Source of the DNA: Pseudomonas xantholysinigenes
Lineage (GTDB): Bacteria; Pseudomonadota; Gammaproteobacteria; Pseudomonadales; Pseudomonadaceae
Assembly (NCBI RefSeq): GCF_014268885.2
Contig: NZ_CP077095.1
Location: forward strand, 5,455,001 to 5,519,000
Direction: 5' to 3'
DNA length: 64,000 nt
Every line of letters begins with the position of its first letter. Position 1 is the first letter of the stretch. Made by a program: the position numbers and the translations under genes. This document shows positions 49,186 to 59,005 of the stretch, piece after piece. The notes beneath the pieces are model-generated. The model ran no database searches. It was not told the origin of the DNA and saw only the letters and a list, made by a program, of their open reading frames with translations.

Positions 49186-51294
49186 ATGCCGGGTATAGAA
49201 GCCCTCGCCGAACGGCTGTCGACCTATCTAGGCCCCGAACAGGTCAACCTGGTCCGGCGCGCCTATTTCTACGCCGAACAGGCCCACGACGGGCAACGCC
49301 GCCGCAGCGGCGAGCCCTACGTGACCCACCCGCTGGCCGTGGCCAGCATCCTCGCCGACATGCACATGGACCATCAAAGCCTGATGGCGGCCATGCTGCA
49401 CGACGTGATCGAAGACACCGGCATCGCCAAGGAAGCCTTGAGCCAGCAATTCGGCGAGACCGTCGCCGAGCTGGTCGACGGGGTCAGCAAGCTGACCCAG
49501 ATGAACTTCGAGACCAAGGCCGAGGCACAAGCCGAAAACTTCCAGAAAATGGCCATGGCCATGGCCCGCGATATCCGCGTGATCCTGGTCAAGCTGGCCG
49601 ACCGCCTGCACAACATGCGCACCCTGGAAGTGCTGTCCGGCGAAAAACGCCGACGCATCGCCAAGGAAACCCTCGAGATCTACGCCCCCATCGCCAACCG
49701 CCTGGGCATGCACACCGTGCGCGTGGAGTTCGAGGACCTCGGCTTCAAGGCCATGCACCCGATGCGCTCGACGTTGATCCACCGCGCGGTCAAGGCCGCC
49801 CGTGGCAACCGCAAAGAGATCGTCGCCAAGATCGAGACCTCGCTGGCCAACTGCCTGGCCGCCGATGGCATCGAGGGCGAGGTCAGCGGCCGGCAGAAAC
49901 ACCTCTATGGCATCTACAAGAAGATGCGCGGCAAACGCCGCGCCTTCACCGAGATCATGGACGTGTACGCCTTCCGCATCATCGTCGACAAGGTCGACAC
50001 CTGCTACCGCGTGCTCGGCGCCGTGCACAACCTGTACAAGCCGCTGCCGGGGCGCTTCAAGGACTACATCGCGATCCCCAAGGCCAACGGCTACCAGTCG
50101 TTGCACACCACGCTGTTCGGCATGCACGGCGTGCCTATCGAAATCCAGATCCGCACCCGCGAGATGGAAGAGATGGCCAACAACGGCATCGCCGCGCATT
50201 GGCTGTACAAGTCCAACGAGCAGGAGCAGCCCAAGGGCAGCCACGCCCGCGCCCGCCAGTGGGTCAAGGGCATCCTCGAGCTGCAGCAACGCGCCGGCAA
50301 CTCGCTGGAATTCATCGAAAGCGTGAAGATCGACCTGTTCCCTGATGAGGTCTACGTCTTCACGCCCAAAGGGCGGATCATGGAACTGCCCAAAGGCTCC
50401 ACCGCCGTCGACTTCGCCTACGCGGTGCACACCGACGTCGGCAACAGTTGCATCGCCTGTCGCATCAACCGCCGCCTGGCGCCGCTGTCCGAGCCGCTGC
50501 AGAGCGGCTCCACGGTCGAGATCGTCAGCGCCCCAGGGGCCCGCCCCAACCCGGCCTGGCTCAACTTCGTGGTTACCGGCAAGGCGCGCACGCACATCCG
50601 CCATGCCCTCAAGCAGCAGCGCCGCTCCGAGTCCATCAGCCTCGGCGAGCGCCTGCTCAACAAGGTGCTGACCGGCTTCGACAGCAGCCTGGAGCAGATT
50701 CCCCAGGAACGCATCCAGGCGATCCTCGCCGAGTACCGCCTGGAACTGGTCGAAGACCTGCTCGAGGACATCGGCCTGGGCAATCGCATGGCCTACGTGG
50801 TCGCCCGCCGCCTGCTCTCCGCCGAAGGCGAGCAACTGCCGGCACCGGAAGGCCCACTGGCGATCCGCGGCACCGAGGGCCTGGTGCTCAGCTACGCCAA
50901 GTGCTGCACGCCAATCCCGGGCGACGCCATCGTCGGCCACCTGTCGGCAGGCAAGGGCATGGTCGTGCACCTGGAAGACTGCCGCAACATCAGTGAAATT
51001 CGCCACAATCCGGAGAAGTGCCTGCAACTCTCCTGGGCCAAGGACATCAGCGGCGAATTCAATGTCGAACTGCGCGTCGAACTGGAGCACCAGCGCGGCC
51101 TGATCGCCCTGCTGGCCAGCAGCGTCAACGCCGCCGACGGCAACATCGAGAAAATCAGCATGGACGAACGCGACGGCCGTATCAGCGTGGTCCAACTGGT
51201 GGTCAGCGTGCGCGACCGCGTGCACCTGGCCCGCGTGATCAAGAAGCTGCGCACCCTCACCGGCGTGGTCCGCATCACCCGGACGCGTGCGTAG
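49186..51294 (+). CDS. spoT: Bifunctional (p)ppGpp synthetase/hydrolase SpoT
   Basis: A 702-residue RelA/SpoT enzyme. The hydrolase HD domain is at about residues 25-175, with His72-Asp73 in '[12 protein letters not shown]' and '[12 protein letters not shown]' before it. The synthetase domain is about 235-345 ('[15 protein letters not shown]'). The TGS domain is about 385-445 ('[20 protein letters not shown]'), and the ACT domain lies at the end. The intact HD motif marks it as SpoT rather than RelA. It sits in the rpoZ-spoT-ridA cluster. Confidence 0.97.
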   Translation: MPGIEALAERLSTYLGPEQVNLVRRAYFYAEQAHDGQRRRSGEPYVTHPLAVASILADMHMDHQSLMAAMLHDVIEDTGIAKEALSQQFGETVAELVDGVSKLTQMNFETKAEAQAENFQKMAMAMARDIRVILVKLADRLHNMRTLEVLSGEKRRRIAKETLEIYAPIANRLGMHTVRVEFEDLGFKAMHPMRSTLIHRAVKAARGNRKEIVAKIETSLANCLAADGIEGEVSGRQKHLYGIYKKMRGKRRAFTEIMDVYAFRIIVDKVDTCYRVLGAVHNLYKPLPGRFKDYIAIPKANGYQSLHTTLFGMHGVPIEIQIRTREMEEMANNGIAAHWLYKSNEQEQPKGSHARARQWVKGILELQQRAGNSLEFIESVKIDLFPDEVYVFTPKGRIMELPKGSTAVDFAYAVHTDVGNSCIACRINRRLAPLSEPLQSGSTVEIVSAPGARPNPAWLNFVVTGKARTHIRHALKQQRRSESISLGERLLNKVLTGFDSSLEQIPQERIQAILAEYRLELVEDLLEDIGLGNRMAYVVARRLLSAEGEQLPAPEGPLAIRGTEGLVLSYAKCCTPIPGDAIVGHLSAGKGMVVHLEDCRNISEIRHNPEKCLQLSWAKDISGEFNVELRVELEHQRGLIALLASSVNAADGNIEKISMDERDGRISVVQLVVSVRDRVHLARVIKKLRTLTGVVRITRTRA

Positions 51295-51317
51295 TCCGCC
51301 AACCGCAAGGAGTCATC

Positions 51318-51698
51318 ATGAGCAAGACCGTCATCAACAGCGACAAGGCCCCTGCCGCCATCGGCACTTACTCGCAGGCGATCAAGGCCGGCAACACCGT
51401 CTACATGTCGGGCCAGATTCCACTCGATCCAAAGACCATGGAACTGGTCGAAGGCTTCGAAGCCCAGACCGTTCAGGTGTTCGAGAACCTGAAGTCGGTT
51501 GCCGAGGCCGCTGGCGGTTCGTTCAAGGACATCGTCAAGCTGAACATCTTCCTCACCGACCTGAGCCACTTCGCCAAGGTCAACGAAATCATGGGCCGTT
51601 ACTTCGAGCAGCCTTACCCGGCTCGCGCCGCCATCGGCGTTGCCGCGCTGCCGAAGGGCGCCCAGGTCGAGATGGACGCCATCCTGGTCATCGAGTGA
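51318..51698 (+). CDS. ridA: RidA-family enamine/imine deaminase
   Basis: A 126-residue RidA protein that hydrolyses reactive 2-aminoacrylate and other enamines to 2-oxo acids. Marks are '[20 protein letters not shown]' near residue 12 and the arginine segment '[20 protein letters not shown]' (Arg near 104). ATG 51318 has AAGGAG eight bases upstream. It is 23 bases after spoT in the same direction. This is the only RidA-type gene here, noteworthy because none lies between dadA and dadX. Confidence 0.95.
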   Translation: MSKTVINSDKAPAAIGTYSQAIKAGNTVYMSGQIPLDPKTMELVEGFEAQTVQVFENLKSVAEAAGGSFKDIVKLNIFLTDLSHFAKVNEIMGRYFEQPYPARAAIGVAALPKGAQVEMDAILVIE

Positions 51699-51753
51699 TA
51701 CCCCCGGTGACGGGCGTCCGCCCGTCACCCCTCCTTCCCCCAAGGTCCACACC

Positions 51754-52479
51754 ATGCGCCACGCACTGCCTCTCGCGCTGGCAGCCCTGCTCCTGGGCGG
51801 CTGCGCCAGCCACAAACCCGAAGACTTCAACGGCACCTGGATCAACCAGGCCGCCATCGATGCCGCCGTCAAGGGCACCAGCCTGCGCCAGGCCCTGAGC
51901 GAGCATGGCCCGGTGTTCGAGTGGAAGATCGACGTCAAGAACCAGCAAGCCAGCTTCAGCAACGGCTTCGAAGCCGCAGACGGACGCCTGAGCGCCAACG
52001 AGAAGAACTGGCAGGTCAGCTTCGAGGGCGGCCAGGCCGAGCAATTGAAGCTTGATGGCGACGAGCTGCAGGCCATTGACCCGTCCGGTCACGAGCAGAC
52101 CTTCGAGCGCAGCAAGGCCCCGGGCAACGCGCCGCTGGGCGGCAGCTTCGAGAAAGCGCTGTACCAGGCCTACCTGGGCGGTGACTGGAAGATCGTCGAA
52201 GGCCAGGGCAAAGGCGCCGTTGTACGCTTCAGCGACACCGGCAATGTCACTGGGCTGCCTGGGCCGGACCGTTTCGCCCTGTGCCTGGCAGGCGACTGCG
52301 CGACCATGGGCGATGGCAACGATAGCCTGTGGCTGGAGCGCAATCAGCGTGGCGCGCCGTGGATCTTCAAGCGTGATGGCGACACCCTGGAGATTTTCCA
52401 GGCGGTGAATCGCGCTCAGCCCGATGAAATGCCGCAACTGGCCGCTGGTGCGCGGCAGTGGGTGCTGGAAAAGGACTAA
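51754..52479 (+). CDS. Hypothetical lipoprotein after ridA
   Basis: A 241-residue lipoprotein with a clear signal: 'MRHALPLALAALLLGGCASH', lipobox LGGC at residues 15-18. The mature part is polar with no membrane segment, and holds repeats of 'FNGTWINQAAIDAAV' and 'SFEGGQAEQLKLDGDELQAI' style beta-rich sequence resembling META/copper-resistance-like lipoprotein folds, though I do not recognise a family. ATG 51754 starts the signal peptide; the in-frame frame upstream overlaps ridA. Function unknown. Confidence 0.72.
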   Translation: MRHALPLALAALLLGGCASHKPEDFNGTWINQAAIDAAVKGTSLRQALSEHGPVFEWKIDVKNQQASFSNGFEAADGRLSANEKNWQVSFEGGQAEQLKLDGDELQAIDPSGHEQTFERSKAPGNAPLGGSFEKALYQAYLGGDWKIVEGQGKGAVVRFSDTGNVTGLPGPDRFALCLAGDCATMGDGNDSLWLERNQRGAPWIFKRDGDTLEIFQAVNRAQPDEMPQLAAGARQWVLEKD

Positions 52480-52494
52480 AGCACACACGACTCA

Positions 52495-52609
52495 TGTAGG
52501 AGCGGCCTTGTGTCGCGAAAGGGCCGCAAAGCGGCCCCAGGATTCAAGGGTTTCAAATGGATTGCCGGGGTGCGTTGCAGCCCTTTCGCGACACAAGGCC
52601 GCTCCTACA
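52495..52609. repeat. REP pair (family A) after the lipoprotein gene
   Basis: Copies at 52495-52524 and 52580-52609 are inverted and use the TGTGTCGCGAAAG variant also found after xpt. They lie between convergent genes. Confidence 0.9.
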
Positions 52610-52630
52610 GGGACGTATCAAGCCTGAAGG

Positions 52631-53488
52631 TTAGTTTCTTCCCTCAAGAATGGCGGCATACCCCTCTTTATAACTCGGATATGTCGGCGCCCAGCCCAGT
52701 GCCCGCGCCCGCGCATTGCTGCAACGCTTGCTACCGGTCCGCCGCACCCGCTGCTCATCCGACCACTGGGTAACCCCCAGGTACTCGCGCAGCCAGGCCA
52801 CCACCTCGGCCAACGGCGCCGGGTCGTTATCGACGCCGATATAGCAGTCGTCCAACGCCACGCCCTGGGCATCGGCCCGTAGCAGATGCGCCAGCAAGCC
52901 GGCGGCATCCTCGGCATGGATGCGGTTCCCGTACAGTGGCGGCTCCTCGGCCACACGATAGCCCTGGCGCACCTGGCTCAACAGCCACTCACGCCCCGGG
53001 CCATAAATGCCGGTCAGACGCACGATCGTCGCGGGAATGCCACTGTCCAGCGCCAACCGCTCGGCCTCGAGCATCACCTTGCCGGAATAGCCCTCGGGCT
53101 CGGTGGCCGCCGCTTCGGCAATCCACTCACCGTCCTGCTGCGCATACACGCTGCTGCTGGAGACAAAGAGCAATCGGCGTGGGTACTGGTCGTTGGCCTT
53201 CAGCCAACCCAGCACATGCCGCAAGCCCTCCACATACGCCGCCCGGTACCCCGCTTCGTCGTGCTGGCTAGCCGCCACGCAATAGACCAGATAGTCGGGT
53301 GCGCGCTCAGGCCAAGCCTGTGGTTGCCGGCGATCGGACAAGTCGGCGGCGATAGGCCGCACCCCGGCAGGCAACGCGTCCACCGACCGACGCAGCCCCG
53401 CGACCTGCCATCCCTGGGCCAGCAACTGGCGCGCCAGACGGCCTCCCACATCGCCACAACCTACGATCAATGCACTGAGGTCCGACAT
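52631..53488 (-). CDS. NAD(P)-dependent epimerase/dehydratase-like protein (YeeZ-like)
   Basis: A 285-residue extended short-chain dehydrogenase. The nucleotide-binding loop is 'LIVGCGDVGGRLARQLLAQG' near residue 6, and the catalytic-type segment is 'LLFVSSSSVYAQQDGEW' near 113 (Ser and Tyr). 'VRLTGIYGPGREWLL' is typical of the family. ATG 53488 (MSDLSALIV) is seven bases from GGAG; a second ATG at 53491 is a close alternative. It is divergent from exbB. Substrate unknown. Confidence 0.82.
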   Translation of the reverse strand: MSDLSALIVGCGDVGGRLARQLLAQGWQVAGLRRSVDALPAGVRPIAADLSDRRQPQAWPERAPDYLVYCVAASQHDEAGYRAAYVEGLRHVLGWLKANDQYPRRLLFVSSSSVYAQQDGEWIAEAAATEPEGYSGKVMLEAERLALDSGIPATIVRLTGIYGPGREWLLSQVRQGYRVAEEPPLYGNRIHAEDAAGLLAHLLRADAQGVALDDCYIGVDNDPAPLAEVVAWLREYLGVTQWSDEQRVRRTGSKRCSNARARALGWAPTYPSYKEGYAAILEGRN

Positions 53489-53568
53489 CATCCAACTCCA
53501 AATCCAAAGGTCCACGCTAACCGGATCAACCGATCAGTGGCTAGACAAAGGTTAAAAAAAGCAATCTC

Positions 53569-53590
53569 AATTCTTTTGTTAACAAGAATT
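53569..53590. promoter_or_regulatory. A+T-rich palindrome upstream of exbB (candidate Fur site)
   Basis: An imperfect 22-base inverted repeat centred on GTTAAC (AATTCTT ... AAGAATT) lies 90 bases before the exbB start, with AATAAT at 53597-53602 as a possible -10 box. Iron control by Fur would fit the exbBD-tonB function, but the sequence does not match a classical Fur box closely. Confidence 0.35.
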
Positions 53591-53679
53591 ACTTGCAATA
53601 ATGGCGGCCTTGTCTGTTCTCGGCCTGTTTCGAGGCCTTGAAGAACTCAACCCATTTCTCTTCATCAGGTCCGGCCAGC

Positions 53680-54660
53680 ATGACACGTAATCAACCTTCC
53701 GCTTCGCCTACCCCGTCGCGCGCCTGGGGCGCCGTCGCCGCGCTGATGCTCAGCCTGGTCCTGGCGCCGATGGCCATGGCCGAAGAGCCCACCGCCCAGG
53801 CCGTCGCCCCGGTTGCCGCAAGCGCCCCGGCTGCACCAGCCAGCGAAGGCCAGGCAGCTATCGGCGCGCCGGCCGATGCCAGCGCTCCGGCCGAAGGCCA
53901 GGCGCCAGCCGCCACTGACGAAAACGTGCCGGCCATGGTCGAGGACACTTCGCTGGGCATGGCCCACGACCTGTCGCCCTGGGGCATGTACAAGAACGCC
54001 GACGTGGTGGTGAAGGCCGTGATGATCGGCCTGGCCATCGCCTCGATCATCACCTGGACCATCTGGATCGCCAAAGGCTTCGAGCTGATGGGCGCCAAGC
54101 GTCGCCTGCGTGGCGAGATCGCCGCGCTGAAACGCTCGGTGAGCCTGAAAGAAGCCAGCGAGGTATCGAACAAGGAAGGCACCCTGGCCCACACCCTGGT
54201 GCATGACGCCCTCGAGGAAATGCGCCTGTCGGCCAACGCCCGTGAAAAAGAAGGCATCAAGGAACGCGTCAGCTTCCGCCTCGAGCGCCTGGTGGCCGCC
54301 AGCGGCCGCACCATGAGCAGCGGCACCGGCGTGCTGGCCACCATCGGTTCCACCGCGCCGTTCGTCGGTCTGTTCGGCACCGTGTGGGGCATCATGAACA
54401 GCTTCATCGGCATCGCCAAGACCCAGACCACCAACCTCGCCGTGGTCGCCCCCGGCATCGCCGAAGCCCTGCTGGCCACCGCCCTGGGCCTGGTCGCTGC
54501 AATCCCGGCCGTGGTCATCTACAACGTCTTCGCCCGCTCCATCGCTGGCTACAAGGCGCAGGTGTCCGATGCCTCCGCTCAGGTGCTGCTGCTGGTCAGC
54601 CGCGACCTCGACCACCAGGGCAGCGAGCGCGCCGCCCCGCACATGGTGAAAGTGGGGTAA
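53680..54660 (+). CDS. exbB: TonB-system proton channel ExbB
   Basis: A 326-residue inner-membrane protein of the TonB energy-transducing complex. The Pseudomonas-type N-terminal extension (residues 1-90) has a signal-like segment ('AWGAVAALMLSLVLAPMAMA') and an alanine/proline-rich spacer. The MotA/ExbB core has transmembrane helices near 120, 225 and 270 ('LATIGSTAPFVGLFGTVWGI', 'AEALLATALGLVAAIPAVVI'). ATG 53680 is chosen for the signal. It is the first gene of the exbB-exbD-tonB operon. Confidence 0.95.
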   Translation: MTRNQPSASPTPSRAWGAVAALMLSLVLAPMAMAEEPTAQAVAPVAASAPAAPASEGQAAIGAPADASAPAEGQAPAATDENVPAMVEDTSLGMAHDLSPWGMYKNADVVVKAVMIGLAIASIITWTIWIAKGFELMGAKRRLRGEIAALKRSVSLKEASEVSNKEGTLAHTLVHDALEEMRLSANAREKEGIKERVSFRLERLVAASGRTMSSGTGVLATIGSTAPFVGLFGTVWGIMNSFIGIAKTQTTNLAVVAPGIAEALLATALGLVAAIPAVVIYNVFARSIAGYKAQVSDASAQVLLLVSRDLDHQGSERAAPHMVKVG

Positions 54661-54663
54661 GCC

Positions 54664-55092
54664 ATGGGCCTGCATCTCAACGAAGGTGGCGACGACCTCG
54701 CCGAAAACCACGAAATCAACGTCACGCCGTTCATCGACGTGATGCTGGTGCTGCTGATCATCTTCATGGTCGCCGCCCCCCTGGCCACGGTCGACATCAA
54801 GGTCGACCTGCCCGCCTCGACCGCCAAGCCGGCGCCGAGGCCCGAGAAGCCGGTGTTCGTCAGCGTCAAGGCCGACAAGAAGCTCTATGTCGGCGATGAC
54901 CAGGTGGCCCAGCCCGACCAGCTTGGCACGATGCTCGATGCCAAGACCAAGGGCGATAAGGAAACCACCATTTTCTTCCAGGCTGACAAGGGCGTCGACT
55001 ACGGCGACCTGATGGAAGTGATGAACACCATGCGCGCCGCCGGCTACTTGAAGGTCGGCCTGGTCGGACTCGAGACGGCAGCCAAGAAATGA
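54664..55092 (+). CDS. exbD: TonB-system protein ExbD
   Basis: A 142-residue single-pass membrane protein partner of ExbB. The transmembrane helix contains the functional aspartate ('INVTPFIDVMLVLLIIFMVA', Asp near residue 25). The periplasmic part has 'DKGVDYGDLMEVMNTMRAAG', the ExbD signature. It starts three bases after exbB and overlaps tonB by four bases, giving tight coupling of all three. Confidence 0.95.
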   Translation: MGLHLNEGGDDLAENHEINVTPFIDVMLVLLIIFMVAAPLATVDIKVDLPASTAKPAPRPEKPVFVSVKADKKLYVGDDQVAQPDQLGTMLDAKTKGDKETTIFFQADKGVDYGDLMEVMNTMRAAGYLKVGLVGLETAAKK

Positions 55093-55823
55093 CGAAAACG
55101 CGCTCGAACATGGCGCGCTACGGTGGCAGCCTGGCCCTCGTGCTGGGTGTGCACGTGGTCGCCGTGCTGCTGACGCTCAACTGGTCGGTGCCCCAGGCCC
55201 TCGAACTGCCGCCGGCAGCGATGATGGTCGAACTGGCGCCACTGCCCGAGCCCGCACCGCCGCCACCACCAAAGGCCGCGCCGAAACCACCGACGCCGGT
55301 CGAGGAGCCGCCGCTGCCGAAACTGGCCGAGGCGCCCAAGCCGAAGATCGCCATCCCCAAGCCGCCCAAGCCCAAGGCCAAGCCCCAGCCGCCCAAGCCC
55401 GAGAAAAAGCTTGAACCGCCGAAGGACGAGCCCCCGGCCAAGGACGAGGTGGCCGACACGCCGCCCAGCAACTCGCCACCGCAGAAGTCGGCGGCGCCGC
55501 AGCCGAGCATCGCGTCCAACAGCAATGCCCTGCCGAGCTGGCAGAGCGACCTGCTGCGCCACCTGGCCAAGTACAAGAAGTACCCCGAGGACGCTCGCCG
55601 TCGCGGGCTGCAGGGCATCAACCGCCTGCGCTTCGTGGTCGACGCCGAGGGCAAGGTGGTTTCGTACTCGCTGGCCGGTGGTTCCGGTAGCGCGGCGCTG
55701 GACCGAGCGACCCTGGAGATGATCCGCCGCGCCGGCACGGTGCCCAAGCCACCAGCAGAGCTGCTGAACAATGGCACGATCGAAGTCGTCGCGCCGTTCG
55801 TCTACTCGCTGGACCGACGCTGA
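55089..55823 (+). CDS. tonB: TonB energy transducer
   Basis: A 244-residue TonB. A short cytoplasmic start and a transmembrane anchor (residues about 10-35, 'GGSLALVLGVHVVAVLLTLN') are followed by a long proline-rich periplasmic spacer with Pro-Lys and Pro-Pro repeats (residues 50-130). The C-terminal domain (about 155-244) has 'YPEDARRRGLQGINRLRFVV', the conserved receptor-binding motif. It links the ExbBD proton channel to outer-membrane iron receptors. Confidence 0.95.
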   Translation: MTKTRSNMARYGGSLALVLGVHVVAVLLTLNWSVPQALELPPAAMMVELAPLPEPAPPPPPKAAPKPPTPVEEPPLPKLAEAPKPKIAIPKPPKPKAKPQPPKPEKKLEPPKDEPPAKDEVADTPPSNSPPQKSAAPQPSIASNSNALPSWQSDLLRHLAKYKKYPEDARRRGLQGINRLRFVVDAEGKVVSYSLAGGSGSAALDRATLEMIRRAGTVPKPPAELLNNGTIEVVAPFVYSLDRR

Positions 55824-55917
55824 CGTTTTTGTTTCTGTCACAAAACGGCAAGTCTGATAACGTGCGTCTATCGATTGCAGCCGCTATGCTGGGGCCGCAA
55901 CTTCATGGACGCACGTT

Positions 55918-56844
55918 ATGACCCTCACCGAACTCCGCTACATCGTCACCCTCGCGCAAGAGCAGCACTTCGGCCACGCCGCCGAGCGTTGCCACGTCAG
56001 CCAGCCGACCCTGTCGGTGGGCGTGAAGAAACTCGAGGATGAACTCGGCGTGCTGATCTTCGAACGCAGCAAGAGCGCCGTGCGCCTGACCCCGGTCGGC
56101 GAGACCATCGTCGCCCAGGCGCAGAAAGTCCTCGAGCAGGCCCAAGGCATTCGCGAGCTGGCCCAGGCAGGCAAGAACCAGCTCACCGCGCCACTCAAGG
56201 TCGGCGCCATCTATACCGTCGGCCCCTATCTGTTCCCGCACCTGATCCCCCAGCTGCACCGGGTCGCGCCGCAGATGCCGCTGTATATCGAAGAAAACTT
56301 CACCCACGTGCTGCGCGAGAAACTGCGCAATGGCGAGCTGGACGCAGTGATCATCGCCCTGCCGTTCAACGAAGCCGATGTGCTGACCCTGCCGCTGTAC
56401 GACGAGCCCTTCTGTGCGCTGATGCCGGCCGACCACCCGTGGACCGCCAAGGACACCATCGACACCGCCATGCTCAACGACAAGAGCCTGCTGCTGCTGG
56501 GCGAAGGCCATTGCTTCCGCGACCAGGTGCTGGAGGCTTGCCCGACCCTGAACAAGGGTGGCGAAGGCGCCAAGCACACCACGGTCGAATCCAGCTCGCT
56601 GGAAACCATCCGCCACATGGTCGCCTCGGGCCTGGGCGTGTCGATCCTGCCGCTGTCGGCGGTGCACAGCCACCATTACGCGCCGGGAGTGATCGAAGTG
56701 CGCCCACTGACCGCGCCCGCGCCGTTCCGTACCGTCGCCATCGCCTGGCGCGCCAGCTTCCCGCGGCCGAAGGCCATCGAGATCCTCGCCGACTCGATCC
56801 GCCTCTGCTCGGTAGCCAAGCCACCCGTGGAACAACCGGCCTGA
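55918..56844 (+). CDS. oxyR: Peroxide-sensing regulator OxyR
   Basis: A 308-residue LysR-type regulator. The HTH is residues 1-60 ('MTLTELRYIVTLAQEQHFGH'). The redox pair is exactly at Cys199 ('LLLLGEGHCFRD') and Cys208 ('VLEACPTLN'), matching E. coli numbering, so it should sense hydrogen peroxide by disulfide formation. recG follows after four bases and is likely co-transcribed, as in P. aeruginosa. It activates antioxidant genes elsewhere. Confidence 0.97.
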   Translation: MTLTELRYIVTLAQEQHFGHAAERCHVSQPTLSVGVKKLEDELGVLIFERSKSAVRLTPVGETIVAQAQKVLEQAQGIRELAQAGKNQLTAPLKVGAIYTVGPYLFPHLIPQLHRVAPQMPLYIEENFTHVLREKLRNGELDAVIIALPFNEADVLTLPLYDEPFCALMPADHPWTAKDTIDTAMLNDKSLLLLGEGHCFRDQVLEACPTLNKGGEGAKHTTVESSSLETIRHMVASGLGVSILPLSAVHSHHYAPGVIEVRPLTAPAPFRTVAIAWRASFPRPKAIEILADSIRLCSVAKPPVEQPA

Positions 56845-56848
56845 GCCC

Positions 56849-58927
56849 ATGACCGAGCTGTCGAACGTCCCGGTCACCGCGCTCAAGGGCGTAGGTGAGG
56901 CCATGGCGGAGAAACTCGCCAAGGTCGGCCTGGAGAACCTGCAGGACCTGCTGTTCCACCTGCCGCTGCGCTACCAGGACCGCACCCGCGTGGTGCCCAT
57001 CGGCCAGCTGCGCCCGGGCCAGGACGCGGTGATCGAGGGTGTGGTCAGCGGTGCCGATGTGACCATGGGCAAGCGCCGCAGCCTGGTGGTACGCCTGGGC
57101 GATGGCAGCGGCTCGCTGAGCCTGCGCTTCTACCATTTCAGCAACGCGCAGAAGGAAGGCCTCAAACGGGGTACCCACCTGCGTTGCTATGGTGAAGCCC
57201 GCCCCGGCGCCTCGGGCCTTGAGATCTACCACCCGGAATACCGCGCCCTCAACGGCGACGAAGCCCCTCCACCGGTGGAGCAGACCCTGACGCCGATCTA
57301 CCCGACCACCGAGGGCCTGACCCAGCAGCGCCTGCGCCTGCTGTGCCAGCAAAGCCTCGGCCAACTGGGGCCGCGCAGCCTGCCCGACTGGCTGCCCGAT
57401 GAGCTGGCCCGCGACTACCAGTTGGCGCCGCTGAGCGACGCCATCCGCTACCTGCACAACCCGCCGGCCGATGCCGACCTCGACGAACTCGCCGAAGGTC
57501 ATCACTGGGCCCAGCACCGCCTGGCCTTCGAAGAACTGCTGACCCACCAGTTGTCGCAACAGCGTCTGCGCGAAAGCCAGCGTGCCCTGCGCGCGCCGGT
57601 ACTGCCCAAGGCCACGCGCCTGCCGGCACAGTACCTGGCCAACCTCGGCTTCAGCCCGACCGGCGCCCAGCAGCGGGTCGGCAACGAAATTGCCTACGAT
57701 CTCAGCCAGCCCGAGCCGATGATGCGTCTGGTGCAAGGCGACGTCGGCGCCGGCAAGACCGTGGTCGCCGCGCTGGCCGCCCTGCAGGCCCTGGAAGCCG
57801 GCTACCAGGTGGCACTGATGGCGCCCACCGAGATTCTCGCCGAACAGCACTTCATCACCTTCAAGCGCTGGCTCGAGCCCTTGGGTATCGAAGTCGCCTG
57901 GCTGGCCGGCAAACTCAAGGGCAAGGCCCGCGCCAGCGCCCTGGAACAGATCGCCAGCGGCGCGCCGATGGTGGTCGGCACCCACGCGTTGTTCCAGGAC
58001 GAAGTGCAGTTCAAGCACCTGGCCCTGGCGATCATCGACGAACAGCACCGCTTTGGTGTGCAGCAGCGCCTGGCCCTGCGCAAGAAGGGTGTGATGGGCC
58101 AACTGTGCCCGCACCAATTGATCATGACCGCCACGCCGATCCCACGCACCCTGGCCATGAGCGCCTATGCCGACCTCGACACCTCGATCCTCGACGAGCT
58201 GCCGCCTGGCCGCACCCCGGTGAACACCGTGCTGGTTGCCGACAGCCGCCGCTTCGAAGTGGTCGAGCGCGTCCGCGCCGCCTGTGCCGAAGGGCGTCAG
58301 GCATACTGGGTGTGCACCCTGATCGAAGAGTCCGAGGAACTGACCTGCCAGGCCGCCGAAAGCACCTACGAGGAGCTGGGCAGCGCCCTGGGCGAGCTGC
58401 GCGTGGGCTTGATCCATGGGCGCATGAAGCCCGCGGAAAAAGCCGCGGTAATGGCCGAGTTCAAGGCCGGTGCCCTGCAACTGCTGGTAGCCACCACGGT
58501 GATCGAAGTCGGCGTGGACGTGCCCAACGCCAGCTTGATGATCATCGAAAACCCCGAGCGCCTGGGCCTGGCCCAGTTGCACCAGCTGCGTGGCCGGGTT
58601 GGCCGGGGCAGCGCGGTGAGCCACTGCGTGCTGCTCTACCATCCGCCGCTGTCGCAGATTGGCCGCGAGCGCCTGGGAATCATGCGGGAAACCAACGACG
58701 GTTTCGTCATCGCCGAGAAGGACCTGGAGCTGCGCGGCCCCGGCGAGATGCTCGGGACCCGCCAGACCGGCCTGCTACAGTTCAAGGTCGCCGACCTCAT
58801 GCGCGACGCCGACCTGCTGCCGGCCGTGCGCGATGCCGCCCAGGCCCTGCTGGCGCGCTGGCCGGCGCATGTCAGCCCGCTGCTCGACCGCTGGCTGCGC
58901 CACGGCCAGCAATATGGCCAGGTGTGA
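56849..58927 (+). CDS. recG: ATP-dependent DNA helicase RecG
   Basis: A 692-residue branch-migration helicase that remodels stalled replication forks. The wedge domain (residues 1-220) contains 'LPLRYQDRTRVVPIGQLRPG'. The helicase core has Walker A 'QGDVGAGKTVVAA' near residue 295, the DEQH box 'IIDEQHRFGV', and 'VATTVIEVGVDVPNAS' with 'QLRGRVGRGSAVSHC' (motif VI). ATG 56849 follows oxyR by four bases, giving an operon. Confidence 0.97.
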   Translation: MTELSNVPVTALKGVGEAMAEKLAKVGLENLQDLLFHLPLRYQDRTRVVPIGQLRPGQDAVIEGVVSGADVTMGKRRSLVVRLGDGSGSLSLRFYHFSNAQKEGLKRGTHLRCYGEARPGASGLEIYHPEYRALNGDEAPPPVEQTLTPIYPTTEGLTQQRLRLLCQQSLGQLGPRSLPDWLPDELARDYQLAPLSDAIRYLHNPPADADLDELAEGHHWAQHRLAFEELLTHQLSQQRLRESQRALRAPVLPKATRLPAQYLANLGFSPTGAQQRVGNEIAYDLSQPEPMMRLVQGDVGAGKTVVAALAALQALEAGYQVALMAPTEILAEQHFITFKRWLEPLGIEVAWLAGKLKGKARASALEQIASGAPMVVGTHALFQDEVQFKHLALAIIDEQHRFGVQQRLALRKKGVMGQLCPHQLIMTATPIPRTLAMSAYADLDTSILDELPPGRTPVNTVLVADSRRFEVVERVRAACAEGRQAYWVCTLIEESEELTCQAAESTYEELGSALGELRVGLIHGRMKPAEKAAVMAEFKAGALQLLVATTVIEVGVDVPNASLMIIENPERLGLAQLHQLRGRVGRGSAVSHCVLLYHPPLSQIGRERLGIMRETNDGFVIAEKDLELRGPGEMLGTRQTGLLQFKVADLMRDADLLPAVRDAAQALLARWPAHVSPLLDRWLRHGQQYGQV

Positions 58928-59005
58928 CGCCCGTCCCATAATGGATCCAGCTTGCCGGTCAGGCTGGTTATACTTCGCGTTTAAAAGAATCAATGGATAC
59001 AGACC

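Noticed and set aside
55824..55847. tonB terminator (CGTTTTTG ... CAAAACG)
   Set aside because: The stem is A-T rich with a bulge and no following T-run, so it is too weak to call.
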